From NCBI GenBank assembly GCA_050743625.1, contig JBOGED010000159.1, positions 1 to 14,836 on the forward strand: DNA of 14,836 nt, given 5' to 3'. The notes under the pieces were generated by a model. It saw nothing but the letters and a program-made list of their open reading frames with translations. It made no database searches and was not told the origin of the DNA. This document shows, piece by piece, positions 6,980 through 13,473 of the stretch; position 1 is the first letter of the stretch, and the number at the start of each line of letters is the position of its first letter. The stretch comes from JBOGED01 sp050743625 (lineage in GTDB: Bacteria > Actinomycetota > Nitriliruptoria > Euzebyales > Egibacteraceae). Position numbers and translations under genes: made by a program.

Positions 6980-7399
6980 ATGTTTCGCCGTCGCGCCTTG
7001 CCTCCCGTGTTGGTGCCTTTTTGGGACGAGTTCTCACGGCAAGCTCTGCGGGTTGAACAGGCTCGGCTGGCTCTTTTGTCTTGTTTGCCTGTGGGGCGGG
7101 TTGATCCGGCTCCTGTTGCTGTGGGGCTTGATCTTGTTCGTGATGAGCTGATGGCCGTTCGTCGTTCGATGGGTGGGTGGCGGTGTGACGAGGTGGTGGT
7201 CCAGTGGGAGGCGTGTGCTGCCTCGATCGATGAGGCGCTCGCCGCCGTTCCCGAGGCGCATCGCGTCGCGAGATCCTCGGTGGAGTTGGAGGAGCTGCTC
7301 GGGGCGGTGAGCGACGTCGTTGAGCCTCTCGACGCGTGGCAGGACGCTGAGCGAGCGTGGCGCCGCCTGCGCCGTCACACCGAAAGGCCCCGGACTTAG
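6980..7399 (+). CDS. Small helical protein of unknown function
   Basis: A 139-aa protein I do not recognise. It looks almost wholly alpha-helical and soluble. It starts with a basic MFRRRALPPVL, followed by amphipathic helices (WDEFSRQALRVEQARLALL, LVRDELMAVRRSM, WEACAASIDEALAAVPEAH, VELEELLGAVSDVVEPLDAWQDAERAWRRLRRH). There is no signal peptide or known catalytic motif. ATG at 6980 is preferred; the frame is open back to a GTG at 6914, directly behind the preceding stop, but without a ribosome binding site. The weak TTGGCGG before 6980 is the only candidate. The first third (about 7010-7150) is T-rich compared with its neighbours. The stop codon lies in the loop of a strong hairpin. Codon use and the clear terminator support a real gene. 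Confidence 0.6.
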   Translation: MFRRRALPPVLVPFWDEFSRQALRVEQARLALLSCLPVGRVDPAPVAVGLDLVRDELMAVRRSMGGWRCDEVVVQWEACAASIDEALAAVPEAHRVARSSVELEELLGAVSDVVEPLDAWQDAERAWRRLRRHTERPRT

Positions 7400-7410
7400 G
7401 TCCGGGGCCT
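7385..7410 (+). terminator. 11-bp hairpin enclosing the stop codon
   Basis: AGGCCCCGGAC and GTCCGGGGCCT are perfect complements around a TTAG loop. The TAG stop of the preceding gene is the last three bases of that loop. No T tract follows, as is common for terminators in high-GC actinobacteria. Confidence 0.6.
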
Positions 7411-7559
7411 CGGTGACTGGCTTGCGACATTGGAACGGCCCGTCCGGTCGGCTGACCTTCCGTCCGGCGGGCCGCGTTATGTTTTCCAACGATCGGAAAG
7501 CTCTTCCGTTACGGGGTAACCAAGATTTTCTTGCCAGAGTCCCACGCTTGGCGTCCCAC
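7411..7559. other. Gene-free stretch with two further hairpins
   Basis: No credible coding sequence. CGGCCCG(T)CCGG at 7436-7447 pairs with CCGGCGGGCCG at 7464-7474 with one bulge, followed by a T-richer segment. CGGAA-AGCTC-TTCCG is at 7494-7508. Together with the stems at 7385-7410 and 7560-7599 this gives four hairpins in about 215 bases: either stacked terminators or a structured RNA. Confidence 0.4.
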
Positions 7560-7602
7560 AAGGCGCTCAAGGGAGGTCAGGCGCCTTCCTGAGCGCCTTT
7601 TT
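7560..7602 (+). terminator. Rightward intrinsic terminator overlapping arfB end
   Basis: AAGGCGCTCA (7560-7569) pairs with TGAGCGCCTT (7590-7599), and a run of five T covers 7598-7602. The T run is on the plus strand, so it would stop transcripts coming from the left. It covers the arfB stop codon on the other strand. Confidence 0.55.
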
Positions 7603-7992
7603 GAGCGATTGACGCATCTTTGTCTCTAGTCGACGGCGATCAGCGGCACGTGGGCGACGGGTGCGCTTTCGTGAGCGCTCAACGCGCAGGGCCTCGCGGA
7701 GCAACCTCGCGAAACGCGCGACCACGGCTTCACGGTTGCGGGTCTGTGACCGGTACTCGTTGCCGATCAGCACAAGCTCCCCGCCGCCGGTGATGCGGTT
7801 GCCGAGCCGAGCTCGCACCCGCGCCTTCTGCTCGTCGGTCAACGCATTCGAGGCCTCGACATCGAACCGAAGCTCGACTCGCGTGTCCGAGGTGTTCGCA
7901 TGCTGGCCCCCAGGCCCCCCCGATCGGGAGAAGCGGAACTCCAGCTCCTCCTCGGGTATCGAAAGCCCAGGTTGCACCCTCACGGCGGCCAT
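7567..7992 (-). CDS. arfB: Peptidyl-tRNA hydrolase ArfB (YaeJ/ICT1 family)
   Basis: A 141-aa codon-independent ribosome-rescue factor. It releases the nascent chain from ribosomes stalled on truncated mRNA. The catalytic GGQ is in RFSRSGGPGGQHANTSDTRVELRFD (about 20-44), the class-I release-factor core without codon-recognition domains. The C-terminal tail (about 100-141) is strongly basic (RVERSRKRTRRPRAADRRRLETKMRQSLKKALRK), matching the tail that in E. coli ArfB inserts into the empty mRNA channel. The start at 7992 gives MAAVRVQPGLSIPEEEL, a normal N-terminus and length. The only ribosome binding candidate is AAAGG, close to the ATG. The frame is open further upstream, but that extension crosses an inverted repeat and the toxin gene and is not family-like. 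Confidence 0.93.
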   Translation of the reverse strand: MAAVRVQPGLSIPEEELEFRFSRSGGPGGQHANTSDTRVELRFDVEASNALTDEQKARVRARLGNRITGGGELVLIGNEYRSQTRNREAVVARFARLLREALRVERSRKRTRRPRAADRRRLETKMRQSLKKALRKAPDLP

Positions 7993-8057
7993 GCCTTTAG
8001 TGTGACCGGATGCAGGTCCCTTCTCACCACAGCGGGCTCTGTCCTTGGCCGGCCTGG

Positions 8058-8107
8058 TCCCCGAACAGGGATTGGGGCAGATACGCCCCGAAATCCCTGT
8101 TCGGGGA
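8058..8107. repeat. 16-bp perfect inverted repeat
   Basis: TCCCCGAACAGGGATT (8058-8073) and AATCCCTGTTCGGGGA (8092-8107) are exact reverse complements. The 18-base centre has its own small stem, GGGGC/GCCCC. It lies between arfB and the toxin gene. It may be a terminator-like barrier, or a small mobile repeat; no T run or target duplication was recognised. Confidence 0.6.
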
Positions 8108-8137
8108 ACGCTGTCATGCCTCACACGCTCGTCGGGC

Positions 8138-8152
8138 CGGGGCGAAGCCCCG
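8138..8152 (-). terminator. Hairpin directly after the toxin stop
   Basis: On the minus strand CGGGGC-TTC-GCCCCG follows the TAG stop of the PemK-like gene without a gap. No T tract follows. It probably ends or stabilises the toxin-antitoxin mRNA. Confidence 0.4.
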
Positions 8153-8491
8153 CTAGAGATCGAGGAGCACCGCGATTGTGTCACGGACCTGCGCGAGGGC
8201 GAGCGGGCCGATATTACCCAACGTCTCGCGGACGCGAGCGGCTGCGACGGCACGGATGTGTTGGCACTGTGCCGCTGAGTCCACGTCCAACCCGTTGGTC
8301 GCATCAGCCGTGATGGTCACCTCAGAGCTGTAGCCCCGGAGCGCGCGTGTCAGCGGCACGATCTGAATAACGGTGGGGCCGGCGGCCAGCACCCGCTGGG
8401 CAGTGACAACAACCGCGGGACGAAACAGGCCCGCCTCGGACCCGGTGAGCACGCCGAGGTCGAGGTCGACCACGTCACCCGAGGTCAGCAT
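8153..8491 (-). CDS. PemK/MazF-family toxin endoribonuclease
   Basis: A 112-aa protein with the PemK/MazF barrel. Family members cut mRNA at short specific sequences. Visible are the N-terminal strand SGDVVDLDLG, FRPAVVVTAQRVL (the RPAvVvs motif), IQIVPLTRALRGYSSEVTI, GLDVDSAAQCQHIRAVAAARV (the segment carrying the conserved Q and R near the active site) and the C-terminal helix LALAQVRDTIAVLLDL. The length is normal. The start ATG at 8491 lies inside the antitoxin gene, giving a 17-base overlap and so translational coupling. A hairpin follows the stop. All core motifs look intact, so an active toxin is likely; its target sequence is unknown. Confidence 0.9.
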   Translation of the reverse strand: MLTSGDVVDLDLGVLTGSEAGLFRPAVVVTAQRVLAAGPTVIQIVPLTRALRGYSSEVTITADATNGLDVDSAAQCQHIRAVAAARVRETLGNIGPLALAQVRDTIAVLLDL

Positions 8492-8672
8492 CGAGCCAGT
8501 CGGTCTCCGCCTTCTCCAAGGGTCGAGCGAGATCCTGCCCGATCTGCTCCTGGCGCAGCACCCGGACCGCACGAGCAACGGTGTCCGCAACGGTAGTCTC
8601 CCGCTCACGGGCCAGCCGCTTGAGCTCCTGGTGGGTGACACGGTCGATGCGGATCGTCGTCGTTTCTGCCAT
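8475..8672 (-). CDS. Ribbon-helix-helix antitoxin
   Basis: A 65-aa antitoxin partner of the PemK-like toxin. Residues TTTIRIDRVTHQELKRLARERETTVADTVARAVRVLRQ form a ribbon-helix-helix DNA-binding domain: a beta strand TTIRID, helix A (THQELKRLARER) and helix B (VADTVARAVRVLRQ). The acidic C-terminus ending EKAETDWLDADLG is the likely toxin-binding tail. ATG at 8672 lies six bases after a -10-like TAGACT, so the mRNA may be leaderless; no ribosome binding site is visible. GTG at 8678 is a less likely start. Two direct repeats over the promoter (8679-8715) suggest that the pair represses itself. Confidence 0.88.
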   Translation of the reverse strand: MAETTTIRIDRVTHQELKRLARERETTVADTVARAVRVLRQEQIGQDLARPLEKAETDWLDADLG

Positions 8673-8678
8673 AGCCAC

Positions 8679-8715
8679 AGTCTACATGCAGGTAGATGAT
8701 ACGGTCTACCCGCAG
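8679..8715 (-). promoter_or_regulatory. Antitoxin promoter with direct-repeat operator
   Basis: On the minus strand CTGCGGGTAGACC (8715-8703) and CTGCATGTAGACT (8691-8679) are direct repeats 24 bases apart. Their ends coincide with a -35-like TAGACC and a -10-like TAGACT with an 18-base spacer. A repressor bound to both copies would cover both promoter boxes. Confidence 0.6.
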
Positions 8716-9679
8716 ACAGCATTCACGTCGACGATGGGTGTCAGGTGTAAGAGCTGAGCTGGAGTGGCACATTCGCGCGTCTCGGCAGACCGACACGCGC
8801 GTTTTACGCTTTGTGCCGGTGCAAGGGCAACGCTTCGACGTCTTCCTGTGCCACCACGGCGCCGACGACGCGGTCGTCGAGCACCTCGCCGAGCGGTTAC
8901 GGGGGGAAGAGGTCCAGCCGTGGCTGGACCTCTGGTGTCTTGCGCCGGGGGACAACTGGCAGCAGGAGATCGGCCGGGGCCTGCGTGCCGCAGGAGCCTG
9001 CGCGGTCTTCGTCGGTCCCCACGGGTTGGGTGATTGGGCGCGCGAGGAGCTGGCCGTGGCGCAAGACCGGGCAGCCAAGGACCGCGACTTTCGCCTGTTC
9101 CTGGTGCTGCTCCCAGGCGCGGCAAAGCCCGACGATCCCAGCCTGGACTTCCTCGCCAACCGCCACTGGGTCGACCTGCGCCCCGGTATCGACGATCCCA
9201 CTGGCTTCCAAAGCTTGCTGGCCGCGATCAGCGGCGTCCCCCGGGGTCCCGCCGCGATCGCCGCAGCGGGCGACTCCGTTTGTCCGTACCGGGGACTGGA
9301 CGTCTTCGAGGAGGAGCACGCCGAGTTCTTCTTCGGCCGCGACGACGACACCCGACGGCTGATCGAAAGGCTCAAGGACAGCCGCTTCCTCGCGGTGCTT
9401 GGCCCCTCGGGCTGTGGCAAGAGCTCGCTGGTGCGCGCCGGGGTCACCCCCGCGCTCAAAGAGGGCGCGCTACCTGGCAGTGAGGGCTGGACCGTTCGCC
9501 TGATCACGCCTGGGGCTCGCCCCTTGAGCAGGCTGGCCGCTGAGCTGGCGCGGCTGTTATCGCAGGAGTCGACGCTCGATGCGCTGGACCGGCTGCGCAC
9601 CGACGAGCGGACCTTAGATCTCGTCGTGGGGTTGGCCTTGGGTGACCGGCCCGACGACGAGCGGATGGTCCTCGTCGTC
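8696..9679 (+). CDS. 5' fragment: TIR domain and P-loop
   Basis: Counting from 8696, the TIR domain covers about residues 47-180. It opens with FDVFLCHHGADD, then WLDLWCLAPGDNW, ACAVFVGPHGLGDWAREEL, FLVLLPGA and RHWVDLR. TIR domains of this type cleave NAD+ or signal by assembly. The usual acidic residues after WLD are absent (L, W, C instead), so NADase activity is doubtful. The nSTAND1 signature CPYRGLDVFEEEHAEFFFGR starts at about 196, and the Walker A motif GPSGCGKSS is at 236-244. The Walker B strand MVLVV is cut by the first frameshift; restored, it reads VLVVDQFEETF. Unrepaired, the frame runs into unrelated residues and stops at 9901. Confidence 0.8.
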
Positions 9680-11441
9680 GGACCAGTTCGAAGAGACGTT
9701 CACGCTGTGCGCCGACGAGACCGAGCGCGCGGCGTTCCTCACCAACTTGTGTTACGCGGCCACCATCCCGGGAGGACGCCTGGTCGTGGTGGCCGCGATG
9801 CGCGCCGACTTCTACCACCGCTGCGCGTCCTACCCCCAGCTGGCGGCGCTGGCGGCCCGCCAGTTCCTCGTCAGCCCGATCGGTGCTGCCGGGTTGCGTG
9901 ACGTGATCGAGCAGCCGGCCTGGCGAGCGGGCCTGGAGCTGCAACCCGGCCTGGTCGCAACCGTCATGGGCGATGTCGCTGATCGGCCAGGCAGCTTGCC
10001 GCTGCTCGAGTACGTGCTGTGGGAGGTCTGGCAGCACCGCCAAGGGCACCTGCTCACGGTCGAGGCGTATGTGGCCAGCGGCGGCGTGGAGGGCGCGTTT
10101 GGCGCAGCGGGCCACCACCACCTACGAAGGCTTCACTGCCACTCAGCAGCGGATTGCCCGCCGGGTGCTGTTGCGCCTGATCCAGCCGGGGGAAGGCGAC
10201 AAGGACACCCGCCGCCGCGCCGAGATCGGCGAGCTGCTCACCCACCCGACCAGGAAACGGACCTCGAGGTGGTGGTCAAGGCGCTGGCCGACGAGCGGCT
10301 GTTGACCACCAGCCGCGACGAGGCCACCGGCGCGCGATTGGTCGACGTTGCACATGAGGCGCTCATCCAAGGCTGGCCCACGCTACGCGACTGGATCGAG
10401 GAGAACCGGGAGCTGCTGCTTGCGCAACGGCGGCTGGGCGAGGCCGCCGCCGATTGGGCCGGCAACGGCCGGGAGGAGGGGTTCCTCTGGCGCGGTGCTC
10501 GCCTGGCCACCTGGCAGGACCGGCCCCTTGAAGACCTCAACGACCTGGAGCGGGAGTTCCTGGACTCCAGCCGCGAACGCGAGACTCGCGAGCGCGCCGC
10601 CCGCCGCCGCCGGGTCCGCGTGAGCCTGGCGGGCCTAAGCACGGCGCTGGCCATCATCAGCGCCCTGGCGATCGTGGTGTCGTTCCAGCGCGACCTGGCC
10701 TTCTCCCGCGAGCTGGTGGCAAGCGCGGAGAACCAGCTGGAGGCGGACCCGGAGCTGAGCATCATGCTGGCTCGCCGAGCGTACGAACTCAGGCCGACCC
10801 CGGAGGCCGGGGCGGCGCTCCGCCAGGCCATTATGGAATCGCGGGTGCGCACCACGCTGCGCGGCCACGACGGCCCGGTGAGGAGTGTGGCGTTCAGCCC
10901 CGAGGGCAGGCTGGCAACCGCCGGCGACGACGGCACGGTCCGCATGTGGGATCTGGTGGGCGCCGCCCCAATCGTGCTCCGCGGCCACAACAGCTGGGTG
11001 CAGGACGTAGCGTTCGGCCCCGACGGGCAGCAGCTGGCCAGCGCCAGCGACGACGGCACGCTGCGGGTCTGGCCGCTGGCAGGCGGCGTTGACCCAATTG
11101 TGCTGCACGGCCGCGACGACCCGGTATACGGCGTGGCGTTCAGCTCTAACGGGCAGCGGGTCGTCAGCACCGGCCAGGACGCCATCGTGCACGTATGGGA
11201 CCCGATAGGCGGGCCGGCCCTGGTCATGCTCCGCGGTCACCAGGGTCCTACAATCGGCGTGGCGTTCAGCTCTGACGGCCAGCAGCTGGCCAGCGCCGGT
11301 GCCGATGGCACGGTGAGGGTGTGGATGTGCGAGGTGTGTGGGAGGATCGAGGAGGTGCTCGCGCTTGCCGAGCAGCGGGTCACGCGGGAGCTGACCGACG
11401 AGGAGCGCGTCACCTTCCTGCACGAATCCCCGCGCTCATGA
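9680..11441 (+). CDS. 3' fragment: STAND C-half, helix and four WD40 repeats
   Basis: Begins with DQFEETFTLCADETERAAFL, the continuation of Walker B. It passes the STAND helical part (GSLPLLEYVLWEVW, DVAHEALIQGWPTL). Between 10098 and 10246 the family-like sequence AQRATTTYEGFTATQQRIARR is found only in the next frame. A hydrophobic helix (LAGLSTALAIISALAIVVSF, about 10627-10686) follows a basic patch. Then come four WD40 units starting near 10853, 10975, 11099 and 11222, each with GH or a variant, VAF.P/S.G and a DGTVRVW-type strand. The end, CEVCGRIEEVLALAEQRVTRELTDEER, is the usual closing segment of this family. A start at 9642 would add 13 residues from the wrong frame; no independent start is evident. 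Confidence 0.8.
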
Positions 11442-11463
11442 CACGCTGGCCCGCAGCCGGCCC

Positions 11464-11886
11464 TCACCGCGGTTGGCTCACCGCCAAGCCCATCTGCCGG
11501 GCAGCGCGGCACAGTTGAGCGTCGCCAGAGATCAGCACCGCATCCCCGTCTTGGATCCGCTCCGCGGCCGCCAGATGGACCGCGTCGTACCCACGTAAGG
11601 CTTGCTCCTCCGCCAGGTGACCAGCACGACGGACCAGATCGTCATCGAGTGCAACCCGGTCGAGCTGACCATAAATCGCGTCGAACTGGGACACCGCTTC
11701 CCGCAACGCTGGGTTGGTCAGTCGTCCCAGACGATGAGCCTGCGCGAGAGCAGCGCGTCCCTCGGCGTACGCGATCCTTACTGACACGACGCGAGCCGCT
11801 TCGTCCCATAGCCGGGCGCACCACGTTGAGCCCGGCTCCTCCACGACGAGTGGGACGAGGGCGGAGGTATCGAAGTAGGCGATCAC
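11464..11886 (-). CDS. vapC: VapC-like PIN-domain toxin
   Basis: A 140-aa PIN-domain ribonuclease toxin; VapC family members cut specific tRNA or rRNA using bound Mg2+ or Mn2+. The acidic metal ligands are visible: Asp6 in IAYFDTSALV, Glu42 in AYAEGRAAL, Asp101 in LRGYDAVHLAAA and Asp122 in LISGDAQL. The length is normal for the family. The GTG start overlaps the antitoxin stop in a GTGA motif, so toxin translation depends on ribosomes finishing the antitoxin. The gene converges on the TIR-STAND gene with only 22 bases between the stop codons and no visible terminator. Confidence 0.93.
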   Translation of the reverse strand: MIAYFDTSALVPLVVEEPGSTWCARLWDEAARVVSVRIAYAEGRAALAQAHRLGRLTNPALREAVSQFDAIYGQLDRVALDDDLVRRAGHLAEEQALRGYDAVHLAAAERIQDGDAVLISGDAQLCRAARQMGLAVSQPR

Positions 11887-12140
11887 CGGCGCTGATCGGC
11901 GACGAGATCGCTGACCTTTCCTTGGGCGGGCACCCGGCGCCGCGGGCGGCGGCGTTGCGCAACCGGGGCCGGCTCGATGAGTCCTTCGGATACCAGCCGG
12001 TCAAAGGTCCGCTCACCGGAGATGGGAATAACGCGAGCTACGGCCCGTCCTCGGTCGGTCACCACCAGCTCGTCACCGTCGCGCACGCGATCCAGGTAGC
12101 GACTGAGATGATCACGCAGTTCGCGGATACCGACCTCCAT
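11883..12140 (-). CDS. vapB: Phd/YefM-type VapB antitoxin
   Basis: An 85-aa antitoxin. The N-terminal MEVGIRELRDHLSRYLDRVRDGDELVVTDRGRAVARVIPI is a Phd/YefM fold, which dimerises and binds the operator. The C-terminal part is a toxin-binding arm: FDRLVSEGLIEPAP, an RRRPRRR basic stretch, then KVSDLVADQRR. ATG at 12140 is preferred because AGGAGG lies four bases upstream; an in-frame start at 12158 would add six residues (MASGGA). It forms an operon with the PIN toxin by a four-base overlap. The short gap to the divergent lipoprotein gene (12141-12205) must hold its promoter. TAATGT on the minus strand (12184-12179) is a possible -10 box. Confidence 0.9.
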   Translation of the reverse strand: MEVGIRELRDHLSRYLDRVRDGDELVVTDRGRAVARVIPISGERTFDRLVSEGLIEPAPVAQRRRPRRRVPAQGKVSDLVADQRR

Positions 12141-12205
12141 CGCCCCTCCTGACGCCACAAACTCTTCGCTGTCGTGGCTACATTAGCACGGGGTAGGCTC
12201 CACCG

Positions 12206-12787
12206 ATGCGACGATTCGTGTTGAGCGCCGTGCTGCTCGCCAGCGTGTGGGCGTGCGGGCGGGATGCTCCCGAGGGGGCCCTGCCTGAGCGCCGGCCAGA
12301 GGACACCTTCTCGGTGGCGAAGCCGCGTGAGGACCTCCCCGCCGAGAGGCGGCTCGAGCGGGCGCCGGGTGATCCCGCCGGTGAGGCGCTCGACTTCACC
12401 CTTCCGCGGCTTGGCGGCGGCGAGGTGACGGGTGCCTCTTTGGCTGGTCGGGACGCCGTCTTGTGGTTCTGGACCCCCTCATGTGAGCCTTGCAACGCCG
12501 AGGCGCCCGAGGTCGCGCGGGTTGCGCGGCAACACTCGGGCGAGGTGGCCTTCGTGGGGATCCCCAGCAAGGACGTCGTGCCGGCGATGGAGGCGTTCGT
12601 GAGCAGGCACGGCCTGGAGGACATGCCACAAGCGATCGACCTCGAGGGCGTGGTCTGGCGGCACTTCGGGTTGCCCGACCAGCCCGCCTGGGCGTTCATC
12701 GACGGCCAGACCGGCGAGGTCGAGCTCGTGCTCGGCGAGATGGGAGCCGACCGCCTCACCAACGCGATCGACCAGCTGGCCGGTTAG
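12206..12787 (+). CDS. TlpA/DsbE-like thioredoxin lipoprotein
   Basis: A 193-aa extracytoplasmic thiol-disulfide protein. MRRFVLSAVLLASVWACG is a lipoprotein signal with Cys17 as the lipidated residue; Trp at the -2 position of the lipobox is unusual. A polar linker (about 18-58) leads to a thioredoxin fold (59-193). It has the redox motif CEPC (Cys93, Cys96) in LWFWTPSCEPCNAEAPE, the segment VAFVGIPSKD, and the cis-proline region LPDQPAWAFID (Pro160). This fits the TlpA/DsbE/MPT53 group, which oxidises secreted proteins or reduces cytochrome c partners. The substrate is not evident. No CcdA or DsbB-like partner lies in the window. The start is fixed by the signal peptide, although the ribosome binding site is weak. 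Its stop overlaps that of the MBL-fold gene by four bases. Confidence 0.9.
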   Translation: MRRFVLSAVLLASVWACGRDAPEGALPERRPEDTFSVAKPREDLPAERRLERAPGDPAGEALDFTLPRLGGGEVTGASLAGRDAVLWFWTPSCEPCNAEAPEVARVARQHSGEVAFVGIPSKDVVPAMEAFVSRHGLEDMPQAIDLEGVVWRHFGLPDQPAWAFIDGQTGEVELVLGEMGADRLTNAIDQLAG

Positions 12788-13473
12788 CCGGCCCGCTTCG
12801 CCAGCCGTTCGCGGGCGCGCTTTGTGAGGGGCGGGCCGTGGCCCATCGCGAGGGTGTCGAAATCCAGCCCTGCTAGGGTGGCGATGGAACCGCGCACGGC
12901 GGTGGTGTCGGCGTTGAGCACGCGTGGCGGCGTGACGAGCGCCAGGATGTTGGCCACAGCGTCGCCGACGAGCAGGACGCCGCTACCGCTGAGCAGGAAC
13001 GCGCAGTGACCCGGCGTGTGTCCCGGCGTCGCGATCACGCGAACGCCACCGGCGTCGCGCTCGTCGCCCCCCACCAGCGGGCGCGCGTCCGGCACCGGTG
13101 CGAGGCCACCGCCGAGCCGCGCGGCGACACGCGTGGCAGCAGTCGGTTGGGGGGACGTACCGCGGATCGTTCCAAGGTCCGCCGCGCCTACCCACACCTG
13201 GGAACGGGCGCTGGAGGCCGCGAACCGGGCCGCGCTACCCGCGTGGTCAGCGTGGCAGTGGGTGAGCAGGACGTCGCCGATTGCCCTCGGGTCCAGGCCG
13301 AGCATCCGCACGCTGCGCACCAACCTCGGCCCGCTCCCGCGCCAGCCCGTGTCGACGACGGTCAGCCCCTCGCGATCGCCGCGCCCGTCGTTGGCGAGGA
13401 CGTATGCGTTCACCTGGTAGCCGACCTCGACGCGCCACACGCCACCCACGAGCTGCTCGGTGCGGTTATCCAC
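12784..13473 (-). CDS. MBL-fold metallo-hydrolase
   Basis: A 229-aa cytoplasmic metallo-beta-lactamase-fold hydrolase, of the glyoxalase-II-like or general MBL group. It has the metal motif THCHADH (71-77), where Cys replaces the variable residue of THxHxDH. Further ligands are His152 in TPGHTPGH, Asp171 in LLVGDAV and His212 in AMGHGPP, so the binuclear zinc site looks complete. The N-terminus, VWRVEVGYQVNAYVLANDG, is the usual first beta sheet. The GTG start at 13473 overlaps the end of the RNA methyltransferase by eight bases and has GGAG seven bases upstream, so the two genes are probably translationally coupled. The substrate is unknown. The gene is convergent with the thioredoxin gene, their stop codons overlapping in TTAG. 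Confidence 0.9.
   Translation of the reverse strand: MDNRTEQLVGGVWRVEVGYQVNAYVLANDGRGDREGLTVVDTGWRGSGPRLVRSVRMLGLDPRAIGDVLLTHCHADHAGSAARFAASSARSQVWVGAADLGTIRGTSPQPTAATRVAARLGGGLAPVPDARPLVGGDERDAGGVRVIATPGHTPGHCAFLLSGSGVLLVGDAVANILALVTPPRVLNADTTAVRGSIATLAGLDFDTLAMGHGPPLTKRARERLAKRAG

Larger units (their letters stand above)
8696..11441 (+). pseudogene. TIR-nSTAND-WD40 gene broken by three frameshifts
   Basis: One gene read in three successive frames. Removing one G at about 9680, removing one T at 10098-10100 and adding one base at about 10246 gives a single open frame of 914 residues without stops. The protein would be a TIR domain, an nSTAND1-type NTPase, one membrane-like helix and a short WD40 propeller. 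This is the architecture of bacterial NLR-like signalling ATPases, many linked to antiphage defence. All three indels fall in runs of two or three identical bases, so sequencing or assembly error is a real alternative to decay. The start is uncertain: ATG 8696 lies in the antitoxin operator, and GTG 8738, 8813 or 8819 are alternatives; the TIR fold begins near 8834. The gene diverges from the antitoxin and converges on vapC. Confidence 0.8.
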
